This document shows positions 27,173-36,385 of a stretch of DNA of 64,000 nucleotides, one piece after another (position 1 is the first letter of the stretch; each line of letters starts with the position of its first letter). Origin of the DNA: Aliivibrio finisterrensis. GTDB taxonomy: Bacteria; Pseudomonadota; Gammaproteobacteria; Enterobacterales; Vibrionaceae. The DNA is taken from NCBI RefSeq assembly GCF_008933155.1, contig NZ_WBVP01000003.1:124001-188000 (forward strand). The letters are read 5' to 3'. The notes under the pieces were generated by a model that worked only from the letters and a program-made list of their open reading frames with translations, searched no databases and was not told where the DNA came from. Position numbers and translations under genes: made by a program.

Positions 27173-27202
27173 AAAAAAGCCGACTTATGAACAGTCGGCT
27201 TT
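27173..27202 (-). terminator. Intrinsic terminator of the DMT transporter gene
   Basis: AAGCCGACT pairs with AGTCGGCTT across 27177-27201; on the minus strand the stem is followed by six T (A-run 27173-27178). Confidence 0.85.
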
Positions 27203-27229
27203 CTTATATCATGTTACTACTAACAATAA

Positions 27230-28126
27230 TTACGCTTTGATAAGTAAGGCTGCTTCTTGCTTGGTTTTTTTGGTTTTAACTTGAGCCAAGATAACACCAG
27301 AAATTACCATTAAACCACCCATTAAATGGTAGCTCTCAATCTTCTCACCTAACAGAATCGCGGCAAGTGATACCGCCACTACAGGCAATAAGTTCATGAA
27401 CATCGCACTTGATTCTGCACCAATGACATCAATCGATTTTACCCACATCCAAGGTGCTAAAATAGACGCAGCAATAGATGCATACATGATTAATGGGATA
27501 GAATTTTCTGTTGGTAATAAATTGTCGCTGGATAACCATAATGGCGCTAGCATGGCGACAGCAAACAGCCCTTGCATATAAATTAGCTGCCAGCTAGTGA
27601 TGGGCATTTTCCAGCGTTTTAGTAATACACAATAAGTCGCATAGCAACTTGCAGCAATGACCATTAAGCCATCACCTTCTGTAATTGGTTGATGTAAGAA
27701 GAAAGTGACATCGCCATGCCCAAGCATGAATGTTAAGCCAGCTAGCGAGATCACCGCTCCCACAATACTTAATTTAGAAATACGTTTACCTAGCAGAGGT
27801 AAGCTTAAGAAAATACTAATCAAAGGCACTAGCGAGGTAATAAGAGACATGTTGGAAGCTGTTGTTGTTAGGCCAGCGTAATACCCTAGAGATTGGTTTA
27901 ATACCATGCCAAGTAGGGCTAAAAAAGCCAATTTACTTAAATAGGGACGGATCACATGACGAGATTTGATGACAGAAGGCAAACAAAATGGAGTCAAAAT
28001 CAGCATGGCAAAAGCCCAACGATAAAAACTCATTGCGCTTGGCTCAATAGCAGAAGCTGCCATTTTATTAATAATAGAATTGCCGCCCCAAATAAGTACG
28101 GTGAATAGCGGTAAAAGATAATACAT
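27230..28126 (-). CDS. EamA/DMT-family transporter, 298 aa
   Basis: Ten-span drug/metabolite transporter with two EamA repeats: the first from residue 1 to about 135 (ending FMLGHGD), the second from about 150 to 285. The short basic tail KTKKTKQEA is cytoplasmic. Family members export amino acids, metabolites or drugs; the substrate cannot be read here. Single gene with its own terminator; no obvious Shine-Dalgarno before the ATG. Confidence 0.85.
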   Translation of the reverse strand: MYYLLPLFTVLIWGGNSIINKMAASAIEPSAMSFYRWAFAMLILTPFCLPSVIKSRHVIRPYLSKLAFLALLGMVLNQSLGYYAGLTTTASNMSLITSLVPLISIFLSLPLLGKRISKLSIVGAVISLAGLTFMLGHGDVTFFLHQPITEGDGLMVIAASCYATYCVLLKRWKMPITSWQLIYMQGLFAVAMLAPLWLSSDNLLPTENSIPLIMYASIAASILAPWMWVKSIDVIGAESSAMFMNLLPVVAVSLAAILLGEKIESYHLMGGLMVISGVILAQVKTKKTKQEAALLIKA

Positions 28127-28227
28127 GTGAACTGCATCTCATCAGAGGATAATGGGATGCAGTTTGACAGGTACAATTAATTATATATATCTCTAATCGG
28201 ACACTTTGATTTATTAGAAAGACATGA

Positions 28228-28674
28228 TTACATTTTGTGCTTCATTCCAGCCATGACTTTTTTTACTGGTGCTTTAAATACTTCTTTATCGCCATTTGCA
28301 AAGTTAAGGTTTACGTCAATAAACTCTTCTTCTTTTAATGAACCTGTTAGTTCAAAAAGCATGATATGTAAGCCGCCTGGCTTTAAAACGGTGTCTGAGT
28401 TTTTTGCTATGGTGATAGATTCTACTTCACGCATTTTCATCATGCCGTCCGTCTCTATCACGGTATGCAGCTCAACTTTATTTGCGGCTGAGGTCGTGGC
28501 TGATATCAGTGTTCGATCTTTATCGCCGTCATTTTTTATGGTCATGAAAATAGCACTATTAACCGCATTGGGTGGCGTTGCACGTGCGTATGGATTTTCA
28601 ATGGTTAATTCACTTTGAGCAAAAGCGGTAGAGCTAAGTAAAAGAGTAATTAGGGCAAAGATGGTTTTTTTCAT
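28228..28674 (-). CDS. Periplasmic copper chaperone PCu(A)C, 148 aa
   Basis: Signal peptide (MKKTIFALITLLLSSTAFA) from the ATG at 28674, which has AAGGA before it; a longer reading to 28713 would bury the signal. The DUF461 fold carries the copper site: His in VELHTV, a Met-rich stretch DGMMKM, and HIM in GGLHIML, plus a His/Met tail (MAGMKHKM). PCu(A)C delivers Cu(I) to the CuA or CuB site of cytochrome oxidase, usually with Sco. It is the last gene of a three-gene operon. Confidence 0.9.
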   Translation of the reverse strand: MKKTIFALITLLLSSTAFAQSELTIENPYARATPPNAVNSAIFMTIKNDGDKDRTLISATTSAANKVELHTVIETDGMMKMREVESITIAKNSDTVLKPGGLHIMLFELTGSLKEEEFIDVNLNFANGDKEVFKAPVKKVMAGMKHKM

Positions 28675-28722
28675 CGGATATTCCTTTAAGAAGTAATGGT
28701 CCCTTAGGGACACGAGTTATTT

Positions 28723-29280
28723 TTATTGCGAAAGAGACAAAATCACTCTCACTATTGGATCGGGTGTCACGGTATGAGGTACTTTGGTGATTAACGTCCC
28801 ATCTGGTGTTAGAAAGTAAAAATAAGAGGAGTGATCAATCGTATACTCCAATGCAGAGTCTTTGAGTTCGGTTTTATGGAAGGTGACGCCGTAACGATCA
28901 GTTAACATATTGACCGTTTGTAGTGAGCCAGAGCTGCCTTCTATCCTTTTATGAAAGTAATGTGCGTAATCAGCAGAGTGTTCTGGTGAATCTCTTTGTG
29001 GATCAAGTGTGATAAAGATAGGACGGAATTGAGATAATGTGGTGTCGTCTATTTGGTTGAATGCGCCTGATAGCATGGCTAATGAGGTAGGGCAAACGTC
29101 AGGGCAGCGAGTAAAGCCGAAATAGACAATGCGAATACGTGGATCGCTAAGATCAAACAGATCAATGGCCTTATTGTTTTCGCCATAAAGAGAGACATCA
29201 TCAGTGAGATTTGCTAAGTAGATCTGTTTTAACGCAAATCCTGCGAATACGATCGCGATGATGAGTAAGAGTTTTTTCAT
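28723..29280 (-). CDS. SCO1/SenC-family copper metallochaperone, 185 aa
   Basis: N-terminal membrane anchor (residues 4-22) and a periplasmic thioredoxin fold. The copper ligands are visible: CPDVC in GFTRCPDVCPTS and the distant His in TIDHSSYFYFL. Sco proteins help assemble the CuA centre of cytochrome c oxidase or reduce its cysteines. Its start overlaps the preceding gene by 4 bases (ATGA), so they are coupled. No oxidase gene is nearby. Confidence 0.92.
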   Translation of the reverse strand: MKKLLLIIAIVFAGFALKQIYLANLTDDVSLYGENNKAIDLFDLSDPRIRIVYFGFTRCPDVCPTSLAMLSGAFNQIDDTTLSQFRPIFITLDPQRDSPEHSADYAHYFHKRIEGSSGSLQTVNMLTDRYGVTFHKTELKDSALEYTIDHSSYFYFLTPDGTLITKVPHTVTPDPIVRVILSLSQ

Positions 29281-29717
29281 TGTTGAGCCTTTAATGAAAT
29301 AGTGACTTCTGTATTTCCATCAGTGAGGGTTCCTGTCCACACCATGGTATGTTGAGTACAAATAGGTAATAGGATCTCGCCTTCAAATGTGTTGTCGTTG
29401 GTTTTGGTTAGTTGAAATATAGGATTGCCCATTTCCATCTCTAGCCCTTGAAGAGAAAGAAGGAGTTTTTCTGAGTTCGTATTTGGCCATGTAACGGTAA
29501 TAGAGCTAGGCTCTAAAGGTGTAAGAGTGCCTTTTTGTAACTGAATATCAACCCCATTTTGTCTGCAGGGTTGAGTCGATAGCTGACAAGTATCTTCAAT
29601 CGCAATGTTTGGCTTCATTTGGTTTTTAACAAAATGCGTCATGTCAGAGAAAAAGAAGCTGATAAGTAATAAGGCAACAACAAATAATATTTTGAATACA
29701 GTAGAAAGCATTTTCAT
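29277..29717 (-). CDS. Membrane-anchored periplasmic protein of the Sco/PCuAC operon, 146 aa
   Basis: I do not recognise a named family. One N-terminal hydrophobic span (about 8-24) is followed by a periplasmic beta-rich domain with three cysteines (DTCQLSTQPCRQ and LPICTQHTM), a methionine-rich GLEMEMGNP, and a His. First gene of the operon and translationally coupled to Sco, so it likely serves copper delivery or copper sensing in the periplasm. That role is inference from context and from the Cys/Met content. Confidence 0.75.
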   Translation of the reverse strand: MKMLSTVFKILFVVALLLISFFFSDMTHFVKNQMKPNIAIEDTCQLSTQPCRQNGVDIQLQKGTLTPLEPSSITVTWPNTNSEKLLLSLQGLEMEMGNPIFQLTKTNDNTFEGEILLPICTQHTMVWTGTLTDGNTEVTISLKAQQ

Positions 29718-29834
29718 ACAGACAGCAACTCAAGAAAAAAGTGTGCAAAGGGTAGCATAATGAAAATACAGGATAGAGTACTAGTTACTGTAGTGTGAGC
29801 TCAGTTAAGTTGTCTAAGAAAAGAGGTTATAACG

Positions 29835-30410
29835 ATGGATAAAAAGCGTTGCGAATGGGCAGAGGTTTCTGATTTAGATAGAGATTATCACGACAATGAA
29901 TGGGGTGTACCGGTTTATTCTGATGATGAATTATTTGAGTATTTAACTTTGGAAGGTGCGCAAGCAGGGTTAAGCTGGTCGACGATTTTAAAGAAGCGAG
30001 AAGGATATAGGGTTCTATTTGATCAATTTGATATTGAAAAAATCAGTCAATACGATCAAGACAAAGTAGAAGCGTTAATGCTAGATGTGAGAATTATACG
30101 CAACCGACTTAAAATTAAATCTACAATTACTAATGCTCATGCTTTTATTGGCATACAAAAAGAGTTCGGCAGTTTTTCTAATTATCTATGGGGTTATGTC
30201 GACCAAACGCCTATTCAGAATCATTGGAAAAGCATGTCTGAGGTACCAGCAACAACTGAGTTATCAGATAAATTAAGTAAAGATTTAAAGAAACGCGGCT
30301 TTAAGTTTGTCGGTTCAACTATTTGCTATGCCTTTTTACAAGCGACTGGGGTAGTGAATGATCACTTAGTTAGTTGCCCTTGTTATAACAAAGATAGTAA
30401 GGAAAAGTAA
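29835..30410 (+). CDS. tag: DNA-3-methyladenine glycosylase I (Tag), 191 aa
   Basis: Removes 3-methyladenine from alkylated DNA. RCEWAEVSDLDRDYHDNEWGVP at the N-terminus and LSWSTILKKREGYR are Tag signatures; the zinc-binding Cys and His residues are at Cys6 and in NDHLVSCPCY at the end. E. coli Tag has 187 aa. AGAGGTT precedes the ATG. Its stop codon overlaps the start of a 45-codon ORF. Confidence 0.93.
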   Translation: MDKKRCEWAEVSDLDRDYHDNEWGVPVYSDDELFEYLTLEGAQAGLSWSTILKKREGYRVLFDQFDIEKISQYDQDKVEALMLDVRIIRNRLKIKSTITNAHAFIGIQKEFGSFSNYLWGYVDQTPIQNHWKSMSEVPATTELSDKLSKDLKKRGFKFVGSTICYAFLQATGVVNDHLVSCPCYNKDSKEK

Positions 30411-30547
30411 TGAATAAGAAATCATTACCTGATGTAGAAGAAAATATTATTGATACGCTGGATGTGGGCGATACATATCAAGAAGTGTTACTTAAGAAAA
30501 AGGAAGGTCGAAATTACTCTTCTAAAGCTATTTTGTCTGAGAGATGA
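30410..30547 (+). CDS. Small ORF coupled to tag, 45 aa
   Basis: ATG at 30410 overlaps the tag stop (TAATG) and has AAGGA six bases before it, a strong coupling arrangement. The product is charged and soluble (begins MNKKSLPDVEEN, ends SSKAILSER). I do not recognise it. It may be a genuine micro-protein or a chance ORF after tag. Confidence 0.5.
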   Translation: MNKKSLPDVEENIIDTLDVGDTYQEVLLKKKEGRNYSSKAILSER

Positions 30548-30764
30548 TTTAAGCAAGATCGTCGTCATAAAGATAAGATAGACATCAAAATTTAAATCTT
30601 ATATTTACTTAATGAGCGTGAACCATGTCACATTTTGTATTTTTTGGAAATAGTTGTAAATTTTCTCAATTTTAATGCTTTCAGACCAGAAAATTGCTTG
30701 TACTCGCTACAAAATAGGAGGATTATCCGACATTCCTATTCACTTGTATCAAAATGTTTCTATT

Positions 30765-31613
30765 ATGAACCAGTTCGACTCTTTATTACCGCCACAAATG
30801 GCTGAACGCGCTGCTGAAGTTGGCGTAGCAAAAGCAACTAAAGACCCATTCAAATCATTTTTATTAGCGATCACTGCTGGTATTCACATCGGTATTGCTT
30901 TTATTTTTTATACCACAGTAACGACGGGTGCTGAGTCAATGCCTTGGGGTATGTCTCATTTTATTGGGGGCCTTGCCTTTAGCCTTGGTCTTATTTTGGT
31001 TGTCGTTACTGGTGGTGAACTATTTACGAGTTCAGTATTAACATTGGTTGCCCGTGCAAGTGGTAAAATTAGCTGGAAAAACCTGTGTGCTAACTGGGCT
31101 GTTGTTTATGTTGGTAACTTTATTGGTGCTATGCTACTGGTTGGTATCATGCTAGTTGCAAAGCAATACATGAATGATGGTGGCGCGGTTGGTATTAATA
31201 CGATGAAGATTGCTCAGCATAAACTTCATCACGGCTTTTGGCAGGCGATTGCGCTAGGCCTTATGTGTAATGTTTTAGTGTGTGTGGGTGTGTGGATGAC
31301 ATTCTCTGGCCGTACATTAACAGATAAGATCTTAGTTATGATCCTTCCGGTTGCTATGTTTGTTTCTGCGGGCTTTGAGCACTGTATTGCAAACATGTTC
31401 CAAATTCCAATGGCTGTCGGTATTAAAACATTTGCATCTCCTGAGTTCTGGGCGGCAAGTGGTTATTCTGCGTTAGATTTTGCTGACTTAACATTAAGTA
31501 ATTTTGTTATTAATAACCTTATCCCCGTGACGATTGGTAACATCATTGGTGGTGGTATTTTTGTTGGTATGGGTTACTGGATCATCTATCTACGTGAGCC
31601 AAACAATCATTAA
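30765..31613 (+). CDS. focA: Formate channel FocA, 282 aa
   Basis: Formate/nitrite transporter family, six membrane spans, pentameric channel. It is close to E. coli FocA (285 aa): SFLLAITAGIHIGIAFIFY at the start, the gating His in SAGFEHCIANMF, and NLIPVTIGNIIGGG near the end. The start MNQFDSLLPPQMAE at 30765 aligns with E. coli; a 30-residue upstream extension is unlikely. No pflB follows, unlike E. coli. A clear terminator lies behind. I saw no FNR-type site upstream. Confidence 0.9.
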   Translation: MNQFDSLLPPQMAERAAEVGVAKATKDPFKSFLLAITAGIHIGIAFIFYTTVTTGAESMPWGMSHFIGGLAFSLGLILVVVTGGELFTSSVLTLVARASGKISWKNLCANWAVVYVGNFIGAMLLVGIMLVAKQYMNDGGAVGINTMKIAQHKLHHGFWQAIALGLMCNVLVCVGVWMTFSGRTLTDKILVMILPVAMFVSAGFEHCIANMFQIPMAVGIKTFASPEFWAASGYSALDFADLTLSNFVINNLIPVTIGNIIGGGIFVGMGYWIIYLREPNNH

Positions 31614-31665
31614 TTTGATTCGTTAAACTGCGTATGTAGATTTTACATAGATATTAGATAAAGAG

Positions 31666-31692
31666 AAGGAGCGTTTTGAACGCTCCTTTTTT
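31666..31692 (+). terminator. Intrinsic terminator after focA
   Basis: AAGGAGCGTT (31666-31675) pairs with AACGCTCCTT (31679-31688), followed by T to 31692. Confidence 0.9.
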
Positions 31693-31828
31693 GTTTGCCC
31701 AGCAAAGCTGGCAAACCCATCTGCTTGCAAGATAGTAGAGTTACCCCGACTAAGGGGAAGGCATTTATTTCCTATTTTAAAAAAAACTAGGGCAGACACC
31801 TCTAGCGTTTATTAAGCATAAACAGAAT

Positions 31829-31850
31829 AAAAAGTGATGGAAATCACAAA
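31829..31850 (+). promoter_or_regulatory. CRP-like site before ybiT
   Basis: AGTGA (31833-31837), six bases, TCACA (31844-31848) differs in one position from the TGTGA-N6-TCACA core. It is only about 28 bases upstream of the start predicted from the -10 box, so if used there it would block rather than recruit polymerase. Confidence 0.5.
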
Positions 31851-31856
31851 TGCTGC

Positions 31857-31862
31857 TATACT
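31857..31862 (+). promoter_or_regulatory. Candidate -10 box of ybiT promoter
   Basis: TATACT preceded by GCTGC. A poor -35 (TGATGG, spacing 16) overlaps the CRP-like site. The leader it would start contains the hairpin at 31881-31904. Confidence 0.5.
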
Positions 31863-31880
31863 CCCCCTAAATTTGAAAAG

Positions 31881-31904
31881 CTGGACATATGGGCCAGTTT
31901 TTTT
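31881..31904 (+). terminator. Attenuator-like hairpin in the ybiT leader
   Basis: CTGG (31881-31884) and CCAG (31894-31897), followed by seven T, located between the candidate promoter and the ybiT start. The stem is only 4 bp plus possible G-U/A-U additions, so it would be a leaky terminator. Confidence 0.45.
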
Positions 31905-31936
31905 ATGTCTATTTGAATAACTAATTGGAATGTACT

Positions 31937-33532
31937 GTGCTAACGACTGCTAACATCACAATGCAATTTGGCGATAAGCCACTGTTTGAAAATATTTCTG
32001 TTAAGTTTGGTAATGGTAACCGTTACGGTTTAATCGGCGCGAATGGCTGTGGTAAATCTACCTTTATGAAAATCTTAGGTGGAGAGTTAGAGCAATCGGC
32101 TGGTACGGTATCGACTGATCCTAATGAGCGTATGGCTAAATTAGGTCAAGACCAGTTCGCATTTGAAGAATTCACAGTAATTGACACTGTTATCATGGGT
32201 CATAAAGAACTGTGGAAAATCAAAGAAGAGCGTGACCGTATTTATTCTTTACCAGAAATGTCTGATGAAGATGGCATGCGCGTTGGCGATTTAGAAACTG
32301 AATTCGCAGAGATGGACGGCTACTCAGCTGAAGCTCGTGCGGGTGAACTGCTATTAGGTCTAGGTCTTCCTGAATCACAACACTTTGGTCTAATGAGCGA
32401 AGTTGCTCCTGGTCTTAAAGTTCGTGTTCTTTTAGCACAAGTTCTGTTCGCAGAACCAGATATCATGCTTCTTGATGAACCAACGAACAACTTGGACATG
32501 CACACTATTGCGTGGTTAGAAGACGTTCTTTTAGCTCGTAATTGTACAATGATCATCATCTCGCATGACCGTCATTTCTTAAATGCAGTATGTACACACA
32601 TGGCTGATGTAGATTACGGTGATATTTGTCTGTTCCCTGGTAACTACGACGAATACATGACAGCAGCAACGCAAGCTCGTGAACAACTTCAGGCAGATAA
32701 CGCTAAGAAGAAAGCGCAAATTGCTGACTTACAAACGTTCGTAAGCCGTTTCTCTGCAAACGCATCAAAAGCAAAACAAGCAACGTCTCGTCAGAAACGT
32801 TTGGATAAAATTGAACTAACAGAGATTAAAGCATCAAGCCGTCAATCTCCGTTCATTCGTTTTGACCAAGAAAAACCACTTTTCCGTAACGCATTAGAAG
32901 TTGAAGGTCTAAAACAAGGTTACGGCGAAAACATTTTAATCAATGGTGTAAACCTGATGGTTGAAGTGGGTGAGCGCATTGCAATCATCGGTGAAAATGG
33001 TATCGGTAAATCAACGTTCCTAAATACATTAGCTGGCGAGATGGAACCAATGTCAGGCATGGTTAAGTGGTCTGAAAATAACAACATTGGTTTTTACGCA
33101 CAAGACCACGGCCATGATTTCGCTGAAGATCTAAATCTATTAGATTGGATGGGTCAGTGGAAACAAGAAGGCGATGACGAGCAAGTGGTTCGTGGTATTC
33201 TTGGTCGTATGCTTTTCTCTCAAAGTGATATTAAGAAATCAGTAAAAGTGATTTCTGGTGGTGAGCAAGGTCGTATGTTATTTGGCAAGCTAATTATGCA
33301 AAAGCCAAACATCCTATTAATGGATGAACCAACAAACCACATGGACATGGAATCAATCGAAGCATTAAACTTGGCGCTAGAGAACTACAAAGGCACATTA
33401 ATGTTTGTATCTCATGACCGTCAGTTTGTATCTTCAATTGCAACACGCATCATCGAAATCACAAAAGATGGCGTGAACGATTTCCACGGTACTTACGAAG
33501 AGTACTTAGCAAAACAAGGTCTAAAAGGCTAA
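31937..33532 (+). CDS. ybiT: ABC-F ATPase YbiT, 531 aa
   Basis: Soluble tandem ABC ATPase of the ribosome-associated ABC-F family; extremely similar to E. coli YbiT (530 aa). Two Walker A motifs ([18 protein letters not shown]), two Walker B/D-loops ([20 protein letters not shown]), and an inter-domain linker ([20 protein letters not shown]) that reaches the ribosome. The GTG at 31937 is chosen over TTG 31925 because it aligns with the E. coli start (MLxxxNxTMQF). The first signature is APGLK rather than LSGG, as in E. coli. It probably modulates stalled or early translation. Confidence 0.93.
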   Translation: MLTTANITMQFGDKPLFENISVKFGNGNRYGLIGANGCGKSTFMKILGGELEQSAGTVSTDPNERMAKLGQDQFAFEEFTVIDTVIMGHKELWKIKEERDRIYSLPEMSDEDGMRVGDLETEFAEMDGYSAEARAGELLLGLGLPESQHFGLMSEVAPGLKVRVLLAQVLFAEPDIMLLDEPTNNLDMHTIAWLEDVLLARNCTMIIISHDRHFLNAVCTHMADVDYGDICLFPGNYDEYMTAATQAREQLQADNAKKKAQIADLQTFVSRFSANASKAKQATSRQKRLDKIELTEIKASSRQSPFIRFDQEKPLFRNALEVEGLKQGYGENILINGVNLMVEVGERIAIIGENGIGKSTFLNTLAGEMEPMSGMVKWSENNNIGFYAQDHGHDFAEDLNLLDWMGQWKQEGDDEQVVRGILGRMLFSQSDIKKSVKVISGGEQGRMLFGKLIMQKPNILLMDEPTNHMDMESIEALNLALENYKGTLMFVSHDRQFVSSIATRIIEITKDGVNDFHGTYEEYLAKQGLKG

Positions 33533-33562
33533 TTCAGAAACCTAATATTCTGGATAATCAAT

Positions 33563-33596
33563 AAAATGGAAGACTAGAGATAGTCTTCCATTTTTT
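33563..33596 (+). terminator. Intrinsic terminator after ybiT
   Basis: AATGGAAGACTA (33565-33576) pairs with TAGTCTTCCATT (33581-33592) around four bases, then T to 33596. A-run on the left also allows use from the minus strand for ycdX. Confidence 0.9.
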
Positions 33597-33636
33597 ATGC
33601 CTGTCGTAAGTGAATTTCAGTTACTTCAACTTAAGA

Positions 33637-34386
33637 TTATTTAGCAAATACGTTAAACTCTGGAATAGTTGCACGTCCACGTAGTGCTAAGAACTGAAGA
33701 AACTGTTTAGGTGTATGAGTAATTATTTTCTCAACGGGAAAGTCTACAGTATCCATAAGTAATTCTACCTTTTCAAACTTACCAATATCCGCACAAAAAT
33801 GAGCATCACTTCCCGTAGTGATATAAGCGCCTAGATCATTCGCGATTTGGGCAATGGTATAACAACGGTCAATACTACCAATACGACTTCCCCCTTTAAG
33901 CGAGGTATTGTTGATCTCTATAGCGACGTTGTTATCAACCGCACATTGTATGACTTCTTCAAAATTAAAATCAAAATTTGGATTACCCAAGTGACCTAAG
34001 GCATCAATTCGACCAGATTCTATAATCTTGATTAATGCTTGCGTGTGTACTAACTTATTTGTAGGAGGAAAAACAGGTTCATGAAAACTTGCAATAACCC
34101 AATCAAGGTTTTGATCTACAGAGGGTGGGATGTCTATATCACCTTCAATATTACAAATGTTAACTTCACAGCCTCTTATTATGGCAACACCGTGGAGAAA
34201 ACGAGGTAACACTCTCTGATTACTAAAAAACCAGTAATGAGGAGCACCTGGCATAGAAGAGGCGTGATCAGTCGTGCAAAACATAGGTAAACCAAGCTGA
34301 GAAGCTGAAAATGCATTTTCACTGATAGTGCTATAAGCATGACCACTAGCGTAGGTATGGGTATGAGTATCTACTTGAATGCGCAT
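33637..34386 (-). CDS. ycdX: PHP-domain phosphoesterase YcdX-like, 249 aa
   Basis: Polymerase-and-histidinol-phosphatase fold hydrolase with a tri-metal site: [11 protein letters not shown] at the start, CTTDHAS, GCEVNI, ASFHEP, GHLGNP and TGSDAHFC carry the metal His/Asp/Glu residues. E. coli YcdX has 245 aa. The ATG at 34386 has AAGGAG before it; the longer reading to 34437 is unlikely. Phosphatase activity is known for the family; the natural substrate is not. Divergent from the 59-aa ORF. Confidence 0.88.
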   Translation of the reverse strand: MRIQVDTHTHTYASGHAYSTISENAFSASQLGLPMFCTTDHASSMPGAPHYWFFSNQRVLPRFLHGVAIIRGCEVNICNIEGDIDIPPSVDQNLDWVIASFHEPVFPPTNKLVHTQALIKIIESGRIDALGHLGNPNFDFNFEEVIQCAVDNNVAIEINNTSLKGGSRIGSIDRCYTIAQIANDLGAYITTGSDAHFCADIGKFEKVELLMDTVDFPVEKIITHTPKQFLQFLALRGRATIPEFNVFAK

Positions 34387-34529
34387 TAGTTTTCTCCTTT
34401 TAACTATTAATGCGATCAGTATAACCGATTTTTGCAACTTTTAGCTTTGACATTTGTCTGACATAGTATGAAAGAAAGAGAAGTAACATTCATGTTATTA
34501 ATGAATGCGTTAAAAAGATCGAGGTTGTA

Positions 34530-34709
34530 ATGATGAAAATAGAAATATTAAACGGTGATTTAAATCAGCTAACAGTCTATCAATTACGAAATCTTCAGCA
34601 TGCAGTAAATAAAAAGCTGAAGGAAAAAACATCATCGAAAATTGAGTTTAGTGGTGAACTCTTAACTGATGAAGAACTAGATATGTTATCTGAGGTTATG
34701 AAAAACTAA
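34530..34709 (+). CDS. Small hypothetical protein, 59 aa
   Basis: ATG ATG at 34530/34533 with GAGGTT just before it. The product is helical and charged (MMKIEILNGDLNQLTVYQL..., ends EELDMLSEVMKN) with no membrane segment. It lies divergent from ycdX and its last 4 bases overlap the end of the convergent LysE gene. I do not recognise the family. The ribosome binding site and codon use support it. Confidence 0.6.
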   Translation: MMKIEILNGDLNQLTVYQLRNLQHAVNKKLKEKTSSKIEFSGELLTDEELDMLSEVMKN

Positions 34710-35326
34710 CCCACAAATAACCAAACAGCGACACCAATCATCAAACTGCCTGAAATTCGGTTCATTATTTTGACGTTATTGGAATGGCCAAGCACGCGTT
34801 TAAGTCCTTTACCGCCAACGGCATAAAGTGTCATACATAAGAACTCACAGATTAAAATAATAGATACAAGTGCAATTAATTGCGGTGCAATGGCATTACT
34901 TCCGTCAATAAAGGGTGGCAGTAGAGAAACCATAAATGCCCAACCTTTCGGGTTAGCAATTGCCGTAACAAAACCTTGAACCACTAAATTCCAATCTTTT
35001 CCTTTTGGCGCTTCCGTAGTCTCTCCAGTCATAGCAAGCTTTCCTTTTGAACGCCACATTTGAACGCCGATATAAGCAAGATAACTAGCACCTACCGCTT
35101 TAAATGCAGTAAACAACCATGGATAATTAAGCATTACTGCTGCCACACCTAATACTGCTGAAACAGCAACAATAGCTACGCCAACGAGCTCTCCCATCAT
35201 CATCCAAAGTGTGCGTTTATAACCGATGCTCATTCCGAGGCTAAGGGCTAACGTCATGCACATGCCTGGAGTAACAGAGACGAAAAAAAAGGTAGGGACA
35301 AAAGCCCATAAAATAGTCGTATTCAT
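34706..35326 (-). CDS. LysE/RhtB-family amino-acid exporter, 206 aa
   Basis: Six-span LysE/RhtB translocator with the family signature FVSVTPGMCMTLALSLGMS in the first span and ANPKGWAFMVSLLPPF in the middle. Family members export lysine, homoserine, threonine or other small metabolites. It lies 108 bases downstream of a LysR gene on the same strand, which could regulate it. Substrate unknown. Confidence 0.88.
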   Translation of the reverse strand: MNTTILWAFVPTFFFVSVTPGMCMTLALSLGMSIGYKRTLWMMMGELVGVAIVAVSAVLGVAAVMLNYPWLFTAFKAVGASYLAYIGVQMWRSKGKLAMTGETTEAPKGKDWNLVVQGFVTAIANPKGWAFMVSLLPPFIDGSNAIAPQLIALVSIILICEFLCMTLYAVGGKGLKRVLGHSNNVKIMNRISGSLMIGVAVWLFVG

Positions 35327-35434
35327 TCTGATTAATAGATAAAAAGTATAGAAAAACAGAGTACGGAAATTAAAGTGAAATGCAATGTAAATGTTTGCAT
35401 CATAGTGTTAATTTTATTAATAGTGTTATATATA

Positions 35435-36307
35435 TCAACTTAGTTTATTTTTTAAATAGCGAATAAAAAGCTGTGTTCGTGTGTGTTCATAATCTAATGT
35501 TGGGTAGTAAGCATTGACCGATATGTGATCAGTTGTCATCTCAGGCAAGACTGCAACTAGATTACCCGAGTCAATGTCATCAGTTAGCATTTGCTTACTG
35601 GCTAATAAAATCCCCATTCCTCGTTTTGCGGCATGGAATAGGGCTTCAGGGTTGGTCGTTGCAAAATTACCTCGTAGAGTGACTCGCTTTCCATTCGCCA
35701 GTTTTATTTCTCGTACTGGTCGTTCGCCCCAAATCAACATATTATGACGTTTTAGTTCATCGACATTATTTGGTAAACCATGCTTAGCGATATATTCTTT
35801 TGAAGCAAAAAAACCAGAGTGATGTTCAAAAAGAGGCGTAGATTTATAACTAAAGGTATTGAGTTGTTCTAGCTCACGACTGATAAAAACATCGACATTA
35901 TTTTCAGGCACTTGCCCTGGTAGCGTTGTGATTAACTGAACTTTAATTTTTGGGTAAGTTGCTAGAAATTCATCTAAATATTTGATGATAAATTTGGACC
36001 CAACAGCAAGTGTTGCGCCTATTTTTAATAACCCTGTTGGTGTCTGGTTGATAGCGCGAGTTTCATCAACTAAATGCTGCCATTGGTCCAATTGTAGCCG
36101 GGCGCGTTGATAAAATAGAATGCCAGCTTCAGTTTGATGAACAGACCGAGTCGTTCGAGTTAATAACTGCACTCCAACTCTGTCTTCAAGCCAGCTGATG
36201 CGTTTACTTATAGCGGAGCCTGAGGTGTTCATTTGAAAAGCCGCGGAATTGAAGCTGCCTTCTTCTACCACTTTTATGTAACTTCTAACGCACTCTATCC
36301 AATCCAT
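35435..36307 (-). CDS. LysR-family transcriptional regulator, 290 aa
   Basis: N-terminal winged helix-turn-helix (FNSAAFQMNTSGSAISKRISWLE, about residues 18-40) and a C-terminal periplasmic-binding-like effector domain. It is divergent from the MFS gene (78-base gap) and upstream of the LysE gene. LysR proteins usually control the divergent gene, so the MFS exporter is the first candidate target. Effector not known. Confidence 0.9.
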   Translation of the reverse strand: MDWIECVRSYIKVVEEGSFNSAAFQMNTSGSAISKRISWLEDRVGVQLLTRTTRSVHQTEAGILFYQRARLQLDQWQHLVDETRAINQTPTGLLKIGATLAVGSKFIIKYLDEFLATYPKIKVQLITTLPGQVPENNVDVFISRELEQLNTFSYKSTPLFEHHSGFFASKEYIAKHGLPNNVDELKRHNMLIWGERPVREIKLANGKRVTLRGNFATTNPEALFHAAKRGMGILLASKQMLTDDIDSGNLVAVLPEMTTDHISVNAYYPTLDYEHTRTQLFIRYLKNKLS

Positions 36308-36385
36308 GATTGATTCCTATTGGGACGCAATGTGATTCCTCTAGTTGCTATTATCAATGATATTGATTGAATGTAAACTGGCTAA

